Source of the DNA: Congzhengia minquanensis
GTDB taxonomy: Bacteria; Bacillota; Clostridia; UBA1381; UBA9506
NCBI RefSeq assembly: GCF_014384785.1
Contig: NZ_JACRSU010000002.1
Coordinates: forward strand, 186,001 to 250,000
Reading direction: 5' to 3'
DNA: 64,000 bases
Shown here: positions 1 through 8,046 of the stretch, piece after piece
Layout: each line of letters opens with the position of its first letter
Position numbering within the stretch: the first letter of the stretch is position 1
Program-made: the position numbers and the translations under genes
Notes under the pieces: generated by a model
Told to the model about the DNA's origin: nothing
Seen by the model: the letters and a program-made list of their open reading frames with translations, nothing else
Databases searched by the model: none

Positions 1-693
1 CACAAAGGTGAGAAGCGAATAAAAATTATACGGAATCGCTTTTATGAACAGCGACAATCCCTGTCCTTCGGGCACATAGCTTGAAACCGCCGCAGCCCAG
101 GAAGAAATCGGCGCAATCATGCAAACGGGAGCTGCCGTTGCGTCAATCAGATATGCAAGCTTTGCTCTTGAAATTTTGTGGCTGTCTGTAACCGAGCGCA
201 TAACCGACCCAACGGTAAGGCAGTTAAAATAGTCGTCAATAAAAATGAGAACTCCCAGAATAAAGGTAGCCATCGACGCGCCTGTTTTTGACTTAATATG
301 TTTTTGGGCCCATTTTCCAAATGCCGCAGAGCCGCCCGCCTTATTTATCAGCGCCACAAAAATTCCCAGAACAACAAGAAAAATAAAGATACCGGCTGTT
401 CCGGAAACTGCTGCAATTAGGCCTTCGTTCAAAATATTGTCCATTGCAGCTACAGGACGGAAGTTTGTAGATAACAATCCGCCTGCCACAATTCCAATAA
501 ACAGAGAGCTGTAAACCTCTTTTGTGATAAGTGCCAGCCCGATTGCGATAACCGGCGGCAACAGCGACATAAAGGTAGCAGAATAACGGCTTGTGCTTTC
601 CGGGTCACCGTTGTTCACAGTAAACGCCAACAAAGCAAATACTGCCACCGCAAGAATTCCAAAAATAACTCCGACAATGGTTTTACGTTTCAT
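1..693 (-). CDS. NhaC-family Na+/H+ antiporter, C-terminus cut by window edge
   Basis: Reverse-strand reading from the ATG at 691-693 stays open to position 1 (231 codons), so the 3' end lies outside the window. The start is supported by an AAGGGG ribosome site 6-8 bases upstream. The translation is a polytopic membrane protein: first hydrophobic helix near residues 5-25, then LLPPVIAIGLALITKEVY, a typical NhaC/YqkI-like opening, a second helix, FIFLVVLGIFVALINKAGG, and the motif FIDDYFNCLTVGSVMR, which matches the conserved ion-path segment of NhaC antiporters. Family role: exchange of sodium (or an organic acid such as malate with lactate) against protons across the cytoplasmic membrane. 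The exact substrate cannot be read from this part. Transcribed away from spoIVA from its own promoter. Confidence 0.85.
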   Translation of the reverse strand, partial: MKRKTIVGVIFGILAVAVFALLAFTVNNGDPESTSRYSATFMSLLPPVIAIGLALITKEVYSSLFIGIVAGGLLSTNFRPVAAMDNILNEGLIAAVSGTAGIFIFLVVLGIFVALINKAGGSAAFGKWAQKHIKSKTGASMATFILGVLIFIDDYFNCLTVGSVMRSVTDSHKISRAKLAYLIDATAAPVCMIAPISSWAAAVSSYVPEGQGLSLFIKAIPYNFYSLLTFV

Positions 694-764
694 TTTCGTT
701 TCCCCTTTGTAAGTTTTTTAGCAGCGGTTTCCTAAAAATTACAGGAATTCACCAATCTTTTACA

Positions 765-793
765 ATTATATTATGAAAATTGCCAAAAGTCAA
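765..793 (-). promoter_or_regulatory. Sigma-A promoter of the NhaC antiporter
   Basis: On the minus strand TTGACT (788-793) and TATAAT (765-770) are separated by exactly 17 bases, about 70 bases before the antiporter start. An inverted repeat (779-809) brackets the -35 element. Confidence 0.7.
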
Positions 794-809
794 CAATTTT
801 ATTGGCAAT
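779..809. promoter_or_regulatory. Inverted repeat bracketing the antiporter -35 box, possible operator
   Basis: ATTGCCAA (779-786) and TTGGCAAT (802-809) are perfect 8-base arms separated by 15 bases. The -35 hexamer of the antiporter promoter lies between them, so a bound regulator would block RNA polymerase. The spacing is about two helical turns centre to centre, as expected for a dimeric repressor. No regulator is encoded beside it in the window. Confidence 0.4.
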
Positions 810-860
810 AGCTGAATTTTTTTATGCAATTTTCTATATGAAATTAATTTAAGACAAACA

Positions 861-890
861 GTCATAAAAAAACAGATCTTTTCATACTAT
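861..890 (+). promoter_or_regulatory. Sigma-E-like promoter of spoIVA
   Basis: GTCATAAA (861-868) and CATACTAT (883-890) are separated by 14 bases, close to the Bacillus sigma-E consensus (GKMATATT, 14-15, CATACAMT). spoIVA is a known sigma-E gene in Bacillus, so mother-cell expression is expected. Start codon is 37 bases downstream. Confidence 0.75.
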
Positions 891-926
891 GTACAAACAA
901 TAAATCACAACGATGGAGGAATATGT

Positions 927-2405
927 ATGGCTGAATATAATATCTATCAGGATATTGCCGAACGCACAGGAGGCGATGTTTATCTGGGCGTTGTAGGACC
1001 GGTTCGGACAGGGAAATCGACCTTTATTAAAAAGTTCATGGATCTGTTTGTCATTCCGAATATTGGCGACTTAAACTCAAAGGAACGTGCGCAAGACGAA
1101 CTGCCCCAAAGCGCCGGCGGAAAAACGATTATGACAACAGAACCAAAATTCATTCCCAATGAAGCGGTTGAAATTACCTTTGACGACAATGCAAAAATGA
1201 AGGTCAGAATGATTGACTGTGTGGGCTACATTGTAAACAGCGCCCTGGGCCACATTGAAAACGATGTGCCGAGAATGGTGCAAACACCGTGGTCTGAGGA
1301 GCCCATTCCCTTTGGCAAGGCTGCTGAAATTGGCACAAAGAAAGTAATCTGCGACCACTCCACCATTGGGATTCTGGTAACCACCGACGGCAGCGTCACC
1401 GATATTCCTAGAGAGGACTACGTAGAAGCCGAGGCGCGGGTTGCTGAAGAACTTACCAAAATGGGCAAACCCTTTGTGATTTTATTAAACACAAAATATC
1501 CCGACAAGCCCGAAACAGAGGATTTGAGAACCTATTTAGAAGAACAATATCACGCTCCGGTGGTGGCAGTAAACTGTTTGGCTCTCACAGAGCGGGAAAT
1601 CAGGGAAATTATGAAGCAGGTGCTTTTAACCTTCCCTGTGAGAGAAATCAGCGTGGATTTGCCGAAATGGATTGACGCGTTAGCCGATGAGCACAGAATA
1701 AAAAAAGGCATTTATGAAGCTGTTCTTTCCGCTGCTGAAGATATTATTACCTTAAGCAATTTAAAAGATGCGGCGGCAAAAATGTGTACCTGCGAATTCA
1801 TTGAAGCTGCAGAAACGGCAAACATTGATTTGGGCACGGGAAAAGCCTCAATTTCCGTCACTACCCCTGGAGACCTGTTCTATAAAATTGTAAAAGAAAC
1901 CTCCGGATTTGACATTGACGGGGAAGATAAGCTTTTGTCGCTCCTTACACAAATGTCTGAAATTAAGCGGGAATATGACAAGGTAGCTGTGGCGCTGAAA
2001 GAGGTTGAAAACAAAGGCTATGGCATTGTTACGCCCACCATTGATGAAATGAGCTTAGAAGAGCCTGAAATTGTAAGACAAGGAAGCAGATTTGGCGTGA
2101 AGCTGAAAGCGTCAGCACCCTCAATCCACATGATTAAAGCGGAAATTCAGACAGAAGTAAGCCCCATTGTGGGTACGGAAAAACAGTCTGAAGAACTGGT
2201 GCACTATCTGCTCCAGGAATTTGAAACAGATCCAAAGCAGATTTGGCAGTCGAACATTTTCGGAAAATCCCTTCACGAACTGGTGAACGAAGGGCTGCAC
2301 AACAAGCTGGGAAGAATGCCTGACGAGGCTCAGGTGAAGCTTCAGGAAACACTACAGAAGATTATTAACGAGGGCAGCGGCGGTTTGATTTGCATTATTC
2401 TCTAA
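927..2405 (+). CDS. spoIVA: Stage IV sporulation protein A (spore coat basement ATPase)
   Basis: 492 residues, the normal length for SpoIVA. The N-terminus is highly characteristic (QDIAERTGGDVYLGVVGP), with a Walker A loop GPVRTGKST at residues 24-32 and the family's typical short hydrophobic C-terminus GLICIIL. In Bacillus, SpoIVA is an unusual ATPase that polymerises irreversibly around the forespore outer membrane and forms the basement layer of the coat; it also helps cortex assembly. Start chosen on a GGAGGA ribosome site 6-8 bases before the ATG at 927. A sigma-E-like promoter sits just upstream, so expression in the mother cell is predicted. It marks the host as a spore former. Confidence 0.97.
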   Translation: MAEYNIYQDIAERTGGDVYLGVVGPVRTGKSTFIKKFMDLFVIPNIGDLNSKERAQDELPQSAGGKTIMTTEPKFIPNEAVEITFDDNAKMKVRMIDCVGYIVNSALGHIENDVPRMVQTPWSEEPIPFGKAAEIGTKKVICDHSTIGILVTTDGSVTDIPREDYVEAEARVAEELTKMGKPFVILLNTKYPDKPETEDLRTYLEEQYHAPVVAVNCLALTEREIREIMKQVLLTFPVREISVDLPKWIDALADEHRIKKGIYEAVLSAAEDIITLSNLKDAAAKMCTCEFIEAAETANIDLGTGKASISVTTPGDLFYKIVKETSGFDIDGEDKLLSLLTQMSEIKREYDKVAVALKEVENKGYGIVTPTIDEMSLEEPEIVRQGSRFGVKLKASAPSIHMIKAEIQTEVSPIVGTEKQSEELVHYLLQEFETDPKQIWQSNIFGKSLHELVNEGLHNKLGRMPDEAQVKLQETLQKIINEGSGGLICIIL

Positions 2406-2431
2406 AATTTGACATGCCCCGGCCGCAGCAC

Positions 2432-2461
2432 TTGACACTCCATTGTTTCCTATGATATAAT
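2432..2461 (+). promoter_or_regulatory. Sigma-A promoter upstream of the DUF4234 gene
   Basis: TTGACA (2432-2437), 18-base spacer, TATAAT (2456-2461). It follows the spoIVA stop closely and gives the two small membrane-protein genes vegetative expression, separate from spoIVA. Confidence 0.75.
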
Positions 2462-2510
2462 TACAGCAGAAATGTTGTGTATTTAAAATTAAGAAATGAG
2501 GGCGGCTTGT

Positions 2511-2858
2511 ATGATACAAAGAAGGGAAATTGCAATCTCCATTGTTTTAAGCGTGATTACCTGCGGCATTTACGGAATTTACTGGTTTATTAAGCTGAAC
2601 GATGAAATCAACTACTTAGCGGACGACCGAATGGCAACAACCGGCGGAATGGCGTTTTTGTTTTCCATTTTGTCCTGCGGCATTTATCTGTTTTACTGGA
2701 TGTATAAAATGGGCGAAAAGCTGGACGGAATTTATATAAACAAGGGCTGGCCCGCTCAGAGCAGGGGAATTTTATACCTGATTTTATCGTTCTTCGGGCT
2801 GAGCATTGTTTCCTATGCGCTGATGCAGGATTCTGTAAACAAAGCAATTGCAGCTTAA
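2511..2858 (+). CDS. DUF4234-type small membrane protein
   Basis: About 115 residues with hydrophobic segments near residues 5-25, 40-65 and 80-105, and two copies of a CGIYxxYW-like motif (TCGIYGIYWFIK and SCGIYLFYWMYK), the hallmark of DUF4234 proteins. Function unknown; predicted inner-membrane. I prefer the ATG at 2511 over the in-frame ATG at 2496 because GAGGGCGG (2498-2505) lies at ribosome-site distance. It is followed after 8 bases by a DUF2752 gene; these two families often occur together. Confidence 0.75.
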   Translation: MIQRREIAISIVLSVITCGIYGIYWFIKLNDEINYLADDRMATTGGMAFLFSILSCGIYLFYWMYKMGEKLDGIYINKGWPAQSRGILYLILSFFGLSIVSYALMQDSVNKAIAA

Positions 2859-2866
2859 AACTTCTT

Positions 2867-3238
2867 ATGAAAGCAAGGCTGACAAAAGAAATAAAACGAT
2901 TGCTCGCCGTACTGTTGTTCGGCTTGGCATATTTAATGTTTATACGGCTGACCGGGCTTTCCGTTCCCTGTCCGTTTCATTTGGCTACGGGGCTATATTG
3001 TCCCTCCTGTGGCATTACGGGAATGTTTGTGGCCTTAGCAAGGTTTGATTTTGCAGACGCGTTTTTCCATAATCCGGTCATTTTTGTTACGCTTCCTGTC
3101 TTGCTGGCACTGTATTTGGCTGAAACAATCCGATACATAAAAAGCGGAGATAGACGTTTGAGCACAGTTTCCAAAATAATTTTGTCAGTTGAAATTGTTC
3201 TGTTAATGATTTACGGGATTATCCGAAATTTCGGATAA
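2867..3238 (+). CDS. DUF2752-type small membrane protein
   Basis: 123 residues with predicted membrane helices near residues 10-30, 60-80 and 95-118. The motif CPSCGITGM at about residues 45-53 is the conserved CPxCGxTxx signature of DUF2752. Role unknown. Co-transcribed with the DUF4234 gene upstream (8-base gap). The last codons are part of the terminator hairpin, so transcription ends right at the stop codon. Confidence 0.8.
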   Translation: MKARLTKEIKRLLAVLLFGLAYLMFIRLTGLSVPCPFHLATGLYCPSCGITGMFVALARFDFADAFFHNPVIFVTLPVLLALYLAETIRYIKSGDRRLSTVSKIILSVEIVLLMIYGIIRNFG

Positions 3239-3249
3239 TCCCGTTTTTT
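3213..3249. terminator. Intrinsic terminator, usable from both sides
   Basis: Perfect stem ACGGGATTATCCGAA / TTCGGATAATCCCGT followed by a run of T. The 5' arm is inside the end of the DUF2752 coding sequence. It lies between convergent genes; the 4,6-dehydratase stop is at 3263. Confidence 0.85.
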
Positions 3250-3262
3250 TGTATTTTTTTAT

Positions 3263-5167
3263 TTAAGACACCGCAACCGTGGCAGAGTTCGATAAAGCGG
3301 CATAGTCCTGCTCGCTTTCGTGCTCCTCCTGTGCCTGTTCCGGAACAAAAGTGGGCACAACCTCTTTTAAAGCTTCTTTTATTGCCTCGTCTCCTATGTT
3401 TAAAGCAATGGACAGAATCTGCAGCTTATGCTGAAGCTCGTTGTGGTTAATTGTAATGGGACTGCCAATAAAAATTTTACTGTGCTCTGTTTTGCGAAGC
3501 CCTTCTTCATTCATCAAAAGTTCTTCATAAAGCTTTTCGCCGGGCCTTAAGCCTGTAAACTCAATTTTTATGTCCCCTTCAGGCTGAAAGCCTGCAAGCC
3601 GAATCATTTTTTGCGCCAAGTCATAAATTTTCACCGGCTCTCCCATGTCCAGCACAAAAATTTCTCCCCCCTGTGCGTTAACCGCCGCCTGAATTACAAG
3701 CCGCGCCGCCTCGGGAATTGTCATAAAAAACCGGGTGATTTCAGGATGCGTAACCGTAACCGGCCCGCCTGCTGCAATTTGCTTTTTAAATCGGGGGATA
3801 ACCGACCCGTTTGATCCTAAAACATTTCCAAACCGCACGGCAACAAATTCCGTTTTGCTTTCCGCCGCCATTGTTTGAATAATCATTTCACACATTCTCT
3901 TTGTCGCGCCCATAACGTTTGTTGGGTTAACAGCCTTGTCAGTGGAAATCATTACAAACCGCCTCACGCCAAATTCGTCTGCGCATTTTGCAACATTCAG
4001 CGTGCCGAAAACATTGTTTTTCACCGCTTCGCACGGGCTATATTCCATCAGCGGAACATGTTTGTGGGCTGCCGCATGAAACACAATTTCCGGACGGTAA
4101 ACGGAAAAAATGTCATCTAAACGTTTTTTGTCCCTGACGGACGCAATTAGAACTTCTAATTGCTGATCCGGATATTTTTCCATCAGCTCATTTTGCAGCT
4201 CATATGTGGTATTTTCATAAATGTCCAAAATAATCAGAAGCTTCGGACGAAACGGTATAATCTGCCGGCACAGCTCAGAACCAATGGAACCGCCGCCGCC
4301 CGTAACCAAAACGGTTTTTCCGCATAAATCCTCTTTTATCAAATTGTTATCAAATTTCACAGGTTCACGTTCCAGCAAGTCTTCAATTTCAATATTCCGC
4401 ATGCTGTTAAAACCAAAATTACCCGACAACACCGCTTCAATTCCCGGCATCACTTTAACCTTGCAGCCGGTTTTCGTGCAAATTTCTAAAATCTCCTTTT
4501 TCTCCGAAAGCGGCAGCGTATAAATAGCGAAAACAATCTCCTCCACCATCTTCTCCCGGCAAATCCGTTCAATTTCACTGCGGCCGCCAAGCACCTTTGC
4601 GCCGCACATCACCTGGTTTTTCTTTACCTTGTCGTCGTCAATCAGGCCGACAACATTGTAGTGCAGATGTTTGTTGTCGCGGATGTCACGCAGCAGCATT
4701 GCACATAGCTGGCCGGCTCCAATAACAAGTACGCGCTTTCCTTCCTTGTCTGCCGAAACGTTGGACAGCTTTTGCAAAACTCTAATGGAAAACCGCAATG
4801 CAAGGATTAAAAACATCACGGCAAATTTTGCCGCCAGGCAAAATTTAGGATAAATTAAAGCGCTGTGCAACAGAAAAATATCAACAAGCATGCTAACGGT
4901 GCCCGCCGTAACGCAAGCTGTTAAAAGCTTTAAGTATTCTTTAATGCTGGCATACATCCAATATACATTATACATGTCGAAAATAAAAAGAATGGAAGCA
5001 AAGACGCAAACTGTCAGCACGATGGAGGGCAGACTATCAATAAAATAAGCGCCAAATGACGCAACCGGAAACATAAGGATAATCACAATGGCATAGGCCA
5101 GGACAGATAGCAAAACATCCATTAACAGCAGATATCTGTTCCGAAATAATTTATTCAGGTATTCCAT
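3263..5167 (-). CDS. Membrane-bound UDP-sugar 4,6-dehydratase (PglF/CapD-like)
   Basis: 634 residues, full length for the family. Four membrane helices (about 15-35, 43-65, 80-100, 108-125) are followed by a first Rossmann fold (VLVIGAGQLCA, 146-156) and a catalytic SDR domain with NAD motif TGGGGSIG (289-296). The active site shows STDK (408-411) and NVMGATK, with Met419 in place of the usual SDR tyrosine and Lys423 kept, as in UDP-GlcNAc 4,6-dehydratases. Expected product: UDP-4-keto-6-deoxy-sugar for the neighbouring aminotransferase. It is the last gene of a four-gene minus-strand cluster; 33 bases separate it from the glycosyltransferase gene upstream. Substrate stereochemistry cannot be told from sequence. 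Confidence 0.9.
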   Translation of the reverse strand: MEYLNKLFRNRYLLLMDVLLSVLAYAIVIILMFPVASFGAYFIDSLPSIVLTVCVFASILFIFDMYNVYWMYASIKEYLKLLTACVTAGTVSMLVDIFLLHSALIYPKFCLAAKFAVMFLILALRFSIRVLQKLSNVSADKEGKRVLVIGAGQLCAMLLRDIRDNKHLHYNVVGLIDDDKVKKNQVMCGAKVLGGRSEIERICREKMVEEIVFAIYTLPLSEKKEILEICTKTGCKVKVMPGIEAVLSGNFGFNSMRNIEIEDLLEREPVKFDNNLIKEDLCGKTVLVTGGGGSIGSELCRQIIPFRPKLLIILDIYENTTYELQNELMEKYPDQQLEVLIASVRDKKRLDDIFSVYRPEIVFHAAAHKHVPLMEYSPCEAVKNNVFGTLNVAKCADEFGVRRFVMISTDKAVNPTNVMGATKRMCEMIIQTMAAESKTEFVAVRFGNVLGSNGSVIPRFKKQIAAGGPVTVTHPEITRFFMTIPEAARLVIQAAVNAQGGEIFVLDMGEPVKIYDLAQKMIRLAGFQPEGDIKIEFTGLRPGEKLYEELLMNEEGLRKTEHSKIFIGSPITINHNELQHKLQILSIALNIGDEAIKEALKEVVPTFVPEQAQEEHESEQDYAALSNSATVAVS

Positions 5168-5200
5168 TTCTAATCACTTCTCACTTTCCTGTTTGATCAT

Positions 5201-5950
5201 CTATTTTATATGAAATATTTTCAGCGCTCCCCACACAACGATGTGAAACGCAGACCGTAATACGCTCAAATGTTCAATTTCGCGGTAAAGCTTCCAATGA
5301 TATTTTACCAATGACAGCTTATTGCTGGAAATGGAATTAGGGCGGACGCGGTATTCCATTAAAACCTCATGCAGACCATAAATATATTTTTCCTGTTTTA
5401 ACATTTTAAGCCACAATGCATCGTCATTGCGCTTTTTAATGTTTGGAACTTCAAACTTCCCCATTTTATCCACATCATACATCACTGTGGAGTTTCCTAT
5501 AGGACAATCCAACAGCAAACGGTTATAGCTTGTCCTGTCAATAACGTTCACAATTTTATTCAGCTTGCGGCCAGATTCATCAATCTTTTCATAAGCAGTT
5601 GCAGTAAACGGGTAGCGGTTCGCCTCCATAAACGCAAGCTGCTTTTCCAGCTTTTCCGGTTTCCAAAGGTCGTCGCTGTCTAAAAAGGCCATATAATTTC
5701 CCTTTGCCAGCTTCATGGCCTCCGTTCTTGCGACGGCTGCCCCGGAATTTGTTTTAAGCCGGACATATTTTATTCTGGGGTCTTTTTCGCAGGCCTGTCC
5801 AACAATTTCTTTCGTATCGTCAGCGGAACAATCGTCTGCAATTATCATTTCCCAGTTATCAAAAGTCTGAGCCTGAACAGACCGAATTGTTTCTAAAATA
5901 TAGGCCCCGCAGTTGAATGTTGGCGTAATGACCGAAACGAGTTTATGCAT
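5201..5950 (-). CDS. Family 2 glycosyltransferase (GT-A)
   Basis: 249 residues. The N-terminus VSVITPTFNCGAYI is the standard GT2 opening, and ADDCSADDT and FLDSDDLW supply the nucleotide-binding and DxD-type metal motifs. The C-terminal helix contains hydrophobic residues that may attach it to the membrane. Its 3' neighbour is the dehydratase and its 5' end overlaps the sugar-transferase gene by 8 bases, so translation is coupled. It probably adds the second sugar of a short lipid-linked glycan. Donor sugar unknown. Confidence 0.88.
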   Translation of the reverse strand: MHKLVSVITPTFNCGAYILETIRSVQAQTFDNWEMIIADDCSADDTKEIVGQACEKDPRIKYVRLKTNSGAAVARTEAMKLAKGNYMAFLDSDDLWKPEKLEKQLAFMEANRYPFTATAYEKIDESGRKLNKIVNVIDRTSYNRLLLDCPIGNSTVMYDVDKMGKFEVPNIKKRNDDALWLKMLKQEKYIYGLHEVLMEYRVRPNSISSNKLSLVKYHWKLYREIEHLSVLRSAFHIVVWGALKIFHIK

Positions 5951-6680
5951 TTACATCTGCCTTTCTGTTCTCCGGCAATTCTATTTTTTTGTTGGCGCAA
6001 ACGGCAAAAACCGTCTTTACCATGATTTTTAAATCGTTCCAAAGACTAAAATTTTCTATATATTGAAGATTATATTTCATTTTTGCAGGCAGGATTTTTT
6101 GAACATAAGTTTCATCTACGTTCTCTGTCTGGGCCAAAAGCTGGCTCTCATCCTTATAATAAATGCTTGCTGAAGATGTTACGCCTGCAGGCAAAAGCAA
6201 CGTTGCCATCATTTTGTCTGTATAACAATTTACATATTTTTCAACTTCTGGCCGCGTTCCCACAAAACTCATGTCGCCTAACAAAATATTAAACAGCTGC
6301 GGAATTTCATCTATCCTGTATTTTCTTAAAACTTTTCCAACCCGGGTGATACGCGGGTCGTTCCCAACGGTCACTAAAGTGCCCAAGGTGTCTGCCTTTT
6401 CTACCATTGTACGAAATTTATAAATTTTAAATTTCCTGCCATATTGGGTAATGCGGCTCTGTTTGTAAATAATGCTGCCAAAAGAATCAAGCTTGATTGC
6501 GGCCGCAACAACAAGAAACAGCGGCAGAAGAACGCATATGAAAAGAACGGAAACAACAATGTCGAATATGCGTTTTAAAAAGAGCCAAAACATTTTTTTG
6601 CGAAGCGCTGTGTAATACTCCAAAACAGCAGAATTCTGCATTTGCTCAGGCAGACAACCAAACTTTTTTAAAATTCTCAT
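5943..6680 (-). CDS. Monotopic phosphoglycosyl transferase (PglC/WcaJ-type)
   Basis: 245 residues from the ATG at 6678-6680. This start overlaps the aminotransferase stop as ATGA; an AAGGAGG lies 14 bases upstream. A TTG at 6722 would be a longer alternative. Features: one hydrophobic re-entrant segment (RIFDIVVSVLFICVLLP), the KFRTM motif, the catalytic Asp-Glu pair in RIDEIPQLFNIL, and GDMSFVGTRPE, all signatures of the bacterial sugar transferase family. It moves a phospho-sugar from UDP onto undecaprenyl phosphate, starting glycan assembly at the inner face of the membrane. In this locus the sugar is probably the amino-dideoxy sugar made by the flanking enzymes. Confidence 0.9.
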   Translation of the reverse strand: MRILKKFGCLPEQMQNSAVLEYYTALRKKMFWLFLKRIFDIVVSVLFICVLLPLFLVVAAAIKLDSFGSIIYKQSRITQYGRKFKIYKFRTMVEKADTLGTLVTVGNDPRITRVGKVLRKYRIDEIPQLFNILLGDMSFVGTRPEVEKYVNCYTDKMMATLLLPAGVTSSASIYYKDESQLLAQTENVDETYVQKILPAKMKYNLQYIENFSLWNDLKIMVKTVFAVCANKKIELPENRKADVNA

Positions 6681-7882
6681 AGGCTTAGCAAAAGCCTCCT
6701 TACATGTTCTGCAACGTAACAAACATCTTCAACCGTCATTTTCGAGTTTAACGGGAGCGTCACTTCATTTTCAAAAAGTGCATAGGAGTTCGGAAAATCT
6801 TGAATGTTAAAACCCATTTGCTTATATGCCGTATGCATTGGAAGCGGTTTATAGTGCACGTTGCATGCTACACCTGCCTGACTCATCTGCTGAATAAACC
6901 GGTTCCGAAAATCTAAATTTTTACCCTTAAGCCGCGTCAGGTATAAATGACCGCTGGAACTTTGGTTTTCTGTGTCATGCTGCAAAACGGTAATTTTATC
7001 CTGTGGCAGATTATCATTGTATGCCTGTATCAGCTTTTTGCGCTTTTTTAATAGGCCATCATAGCGCTCAAGCTGTCCCAATCCAATCGCCGCGGAAATG
7101 TCCGTCATATTGCATTTGTAGCCGGGTAAAATCACATCATATTCCCATGAGCTTGGTTTAAGTTTCGCCCACGCGTCTTTCGACTGTCCGTGCAAAGAAA
7201 GTAGCATAAACTGTTTATAAATATCGCCACTGTCTAATCCAATGTCCGGTCTCCAGGTAATCGCCCCGCCCTCGCCGGTGGTAATATTTTTCACGGCATG
7301 AAAGGAAAAACAGGTAAAATCGGCCACAGCGCCGCTTTTTTTGCCCTTATAAGACGCGCCGAAACCATGTGCGGAATCTGCCAGCACCAAAATTCTGCCA
7401 AGAGCCTCCTGATATTGATTTTTTGCATGAAACAGCTGTTTTTTAGAATTTACAATTTCATAGATTCTGTCGTAGTCGCATAGTATGCCTGCAATATCAA
7501 TGGGGATTATGGCTTTTGTATTTTCTGTAATGGCTTCGGCCAGCTTATCATAATCCATATGAAAATCATCTGTCTGTGCATCTACTAAAACAAGCTTTGC
7601 ACCCACATGGCAAGCTACACTTGCACTTGCAGTATATGTATAGCTGCAGGTGATAACCTCGTCCCCCGGTCCAATTCCAAACATGCGCAGAACCAGTTCC
7701 ATGCAGGCCGTGGCGGAGTTTAGGCACACCGCTTTTTCAGTCGTGCAAGATTCAGCTAATTTCTTTTCAAACAATTTTGTCTGTGCCCCGGTGGTTATCC
7801 ATCCGCTTCTTAAAACATCTATCACATTTGAAATTTCCAAATCCGTTATATCGGGCGGTGAAAAGGGTATGTCTCTATACAT
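6677..7882 (-). CDS. DegT/DnrJ/EryC1/StrS sugar aminotransferase (PglE-like)
   Basis: 401 residues, first gene of the glycan cluster. PLP-binding signatures are LADSAHGFGA (Asp169 for the pyridine nitrogen) and SFHAVKNITTGEGG (Lys198 for the Schiff base). The opening IPFSPPDIT and GWITTGAQT are typical of UDP-4-amino-sugar aminotransferases. Expected reaction: glutamate-dependent amination of the 4-keto sugar made by the 4,6-dehydratase encoded at 3263. A small insertion around residues 145-165 (KKQLFHAKNQYQEALGR) is longer than in PglE. Start ATG at 7880-7882 with GGAG-type ribosome site. The gene stops in an ATGA overlap with the phosphoglycosyl transferase. Confidence 0.9.
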   Translation of the reverse strand: MYRDIPFSPPDITDLEISNVIDVLRSGWITTGAQTKLFEKKLAESCTTEKAVCLNSATACMELVLRMFGIGPGDEVITCSYTYTASASVACHVGAKLVLVDAQTDDFHMDYDKLAEAITENTKAIIPIDIAGILCDYDRIYEIVNSKKQLFHAKNQYQEALGRILVLADSAHGFGASYKGKKSGAVADFTCFSFHAVKNITTGEGGAITWRPDIGLDSGDIYKQFMLLSLHGQSKDAWAKLKPSSWEYDVILPGYKCNMTDISAAIGLGQLERYDGLLKKRKKLIQAYNDNLPQDKITVLQHDTENQSSSGHLYLTRLKGKNLDFRNRFIQQMSQAGVACNVHYKPLPMHTAYKQMGFNIQDFPNSYALFENEVTLPLNSKMTVEDVCYVAEHVRRLLLSL

Positions 7883-7952
7883 TTTATAACGCTCCTGACC
7901 GAAAACCCATACGATTTATTTACACAACTTCAGGCTTTTATCTTATTTATTA

Positions 7953-7981
7953 ATTATAGCACATAATTTTTTTGATTTCAA
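7953..7981 (-). promoter_or_regulatory. Sigma-A promoter of the glycan cluster
   Basis: Minus strand: TTGAAA (7976-7981), 17 bases, TATAAT (7953-7958). It leaves a leader of about 65 bases before the aminotransferase. Confidence 0.7.
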
Positions 7982-8008
7982 CCTTTTCTTACAAATATAA
8001 AAAGAAAG

Positions 8009-8046
8009 AAAAAGCACCTTAACAATGAATGTTAAGGTGCTTTTTC
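8009..8046. terminator. Intrinsic terminator after the symporter
   Basis: AGCACCTTAAC / GTTAAGGTGCT stem with a 5-base loop, flanked by A-rich and T-rich tracts on both sides. It starts one base after the symporter stop on the minus strand and separates it from the glycan cluster promoter. Confidence 0.85.

Noticed and set aside
245..514. Plus-strand open frame of 89 codons
   Set aside because: It is the complement of the NhaC antiporter coding sequence and has no ribosome site.
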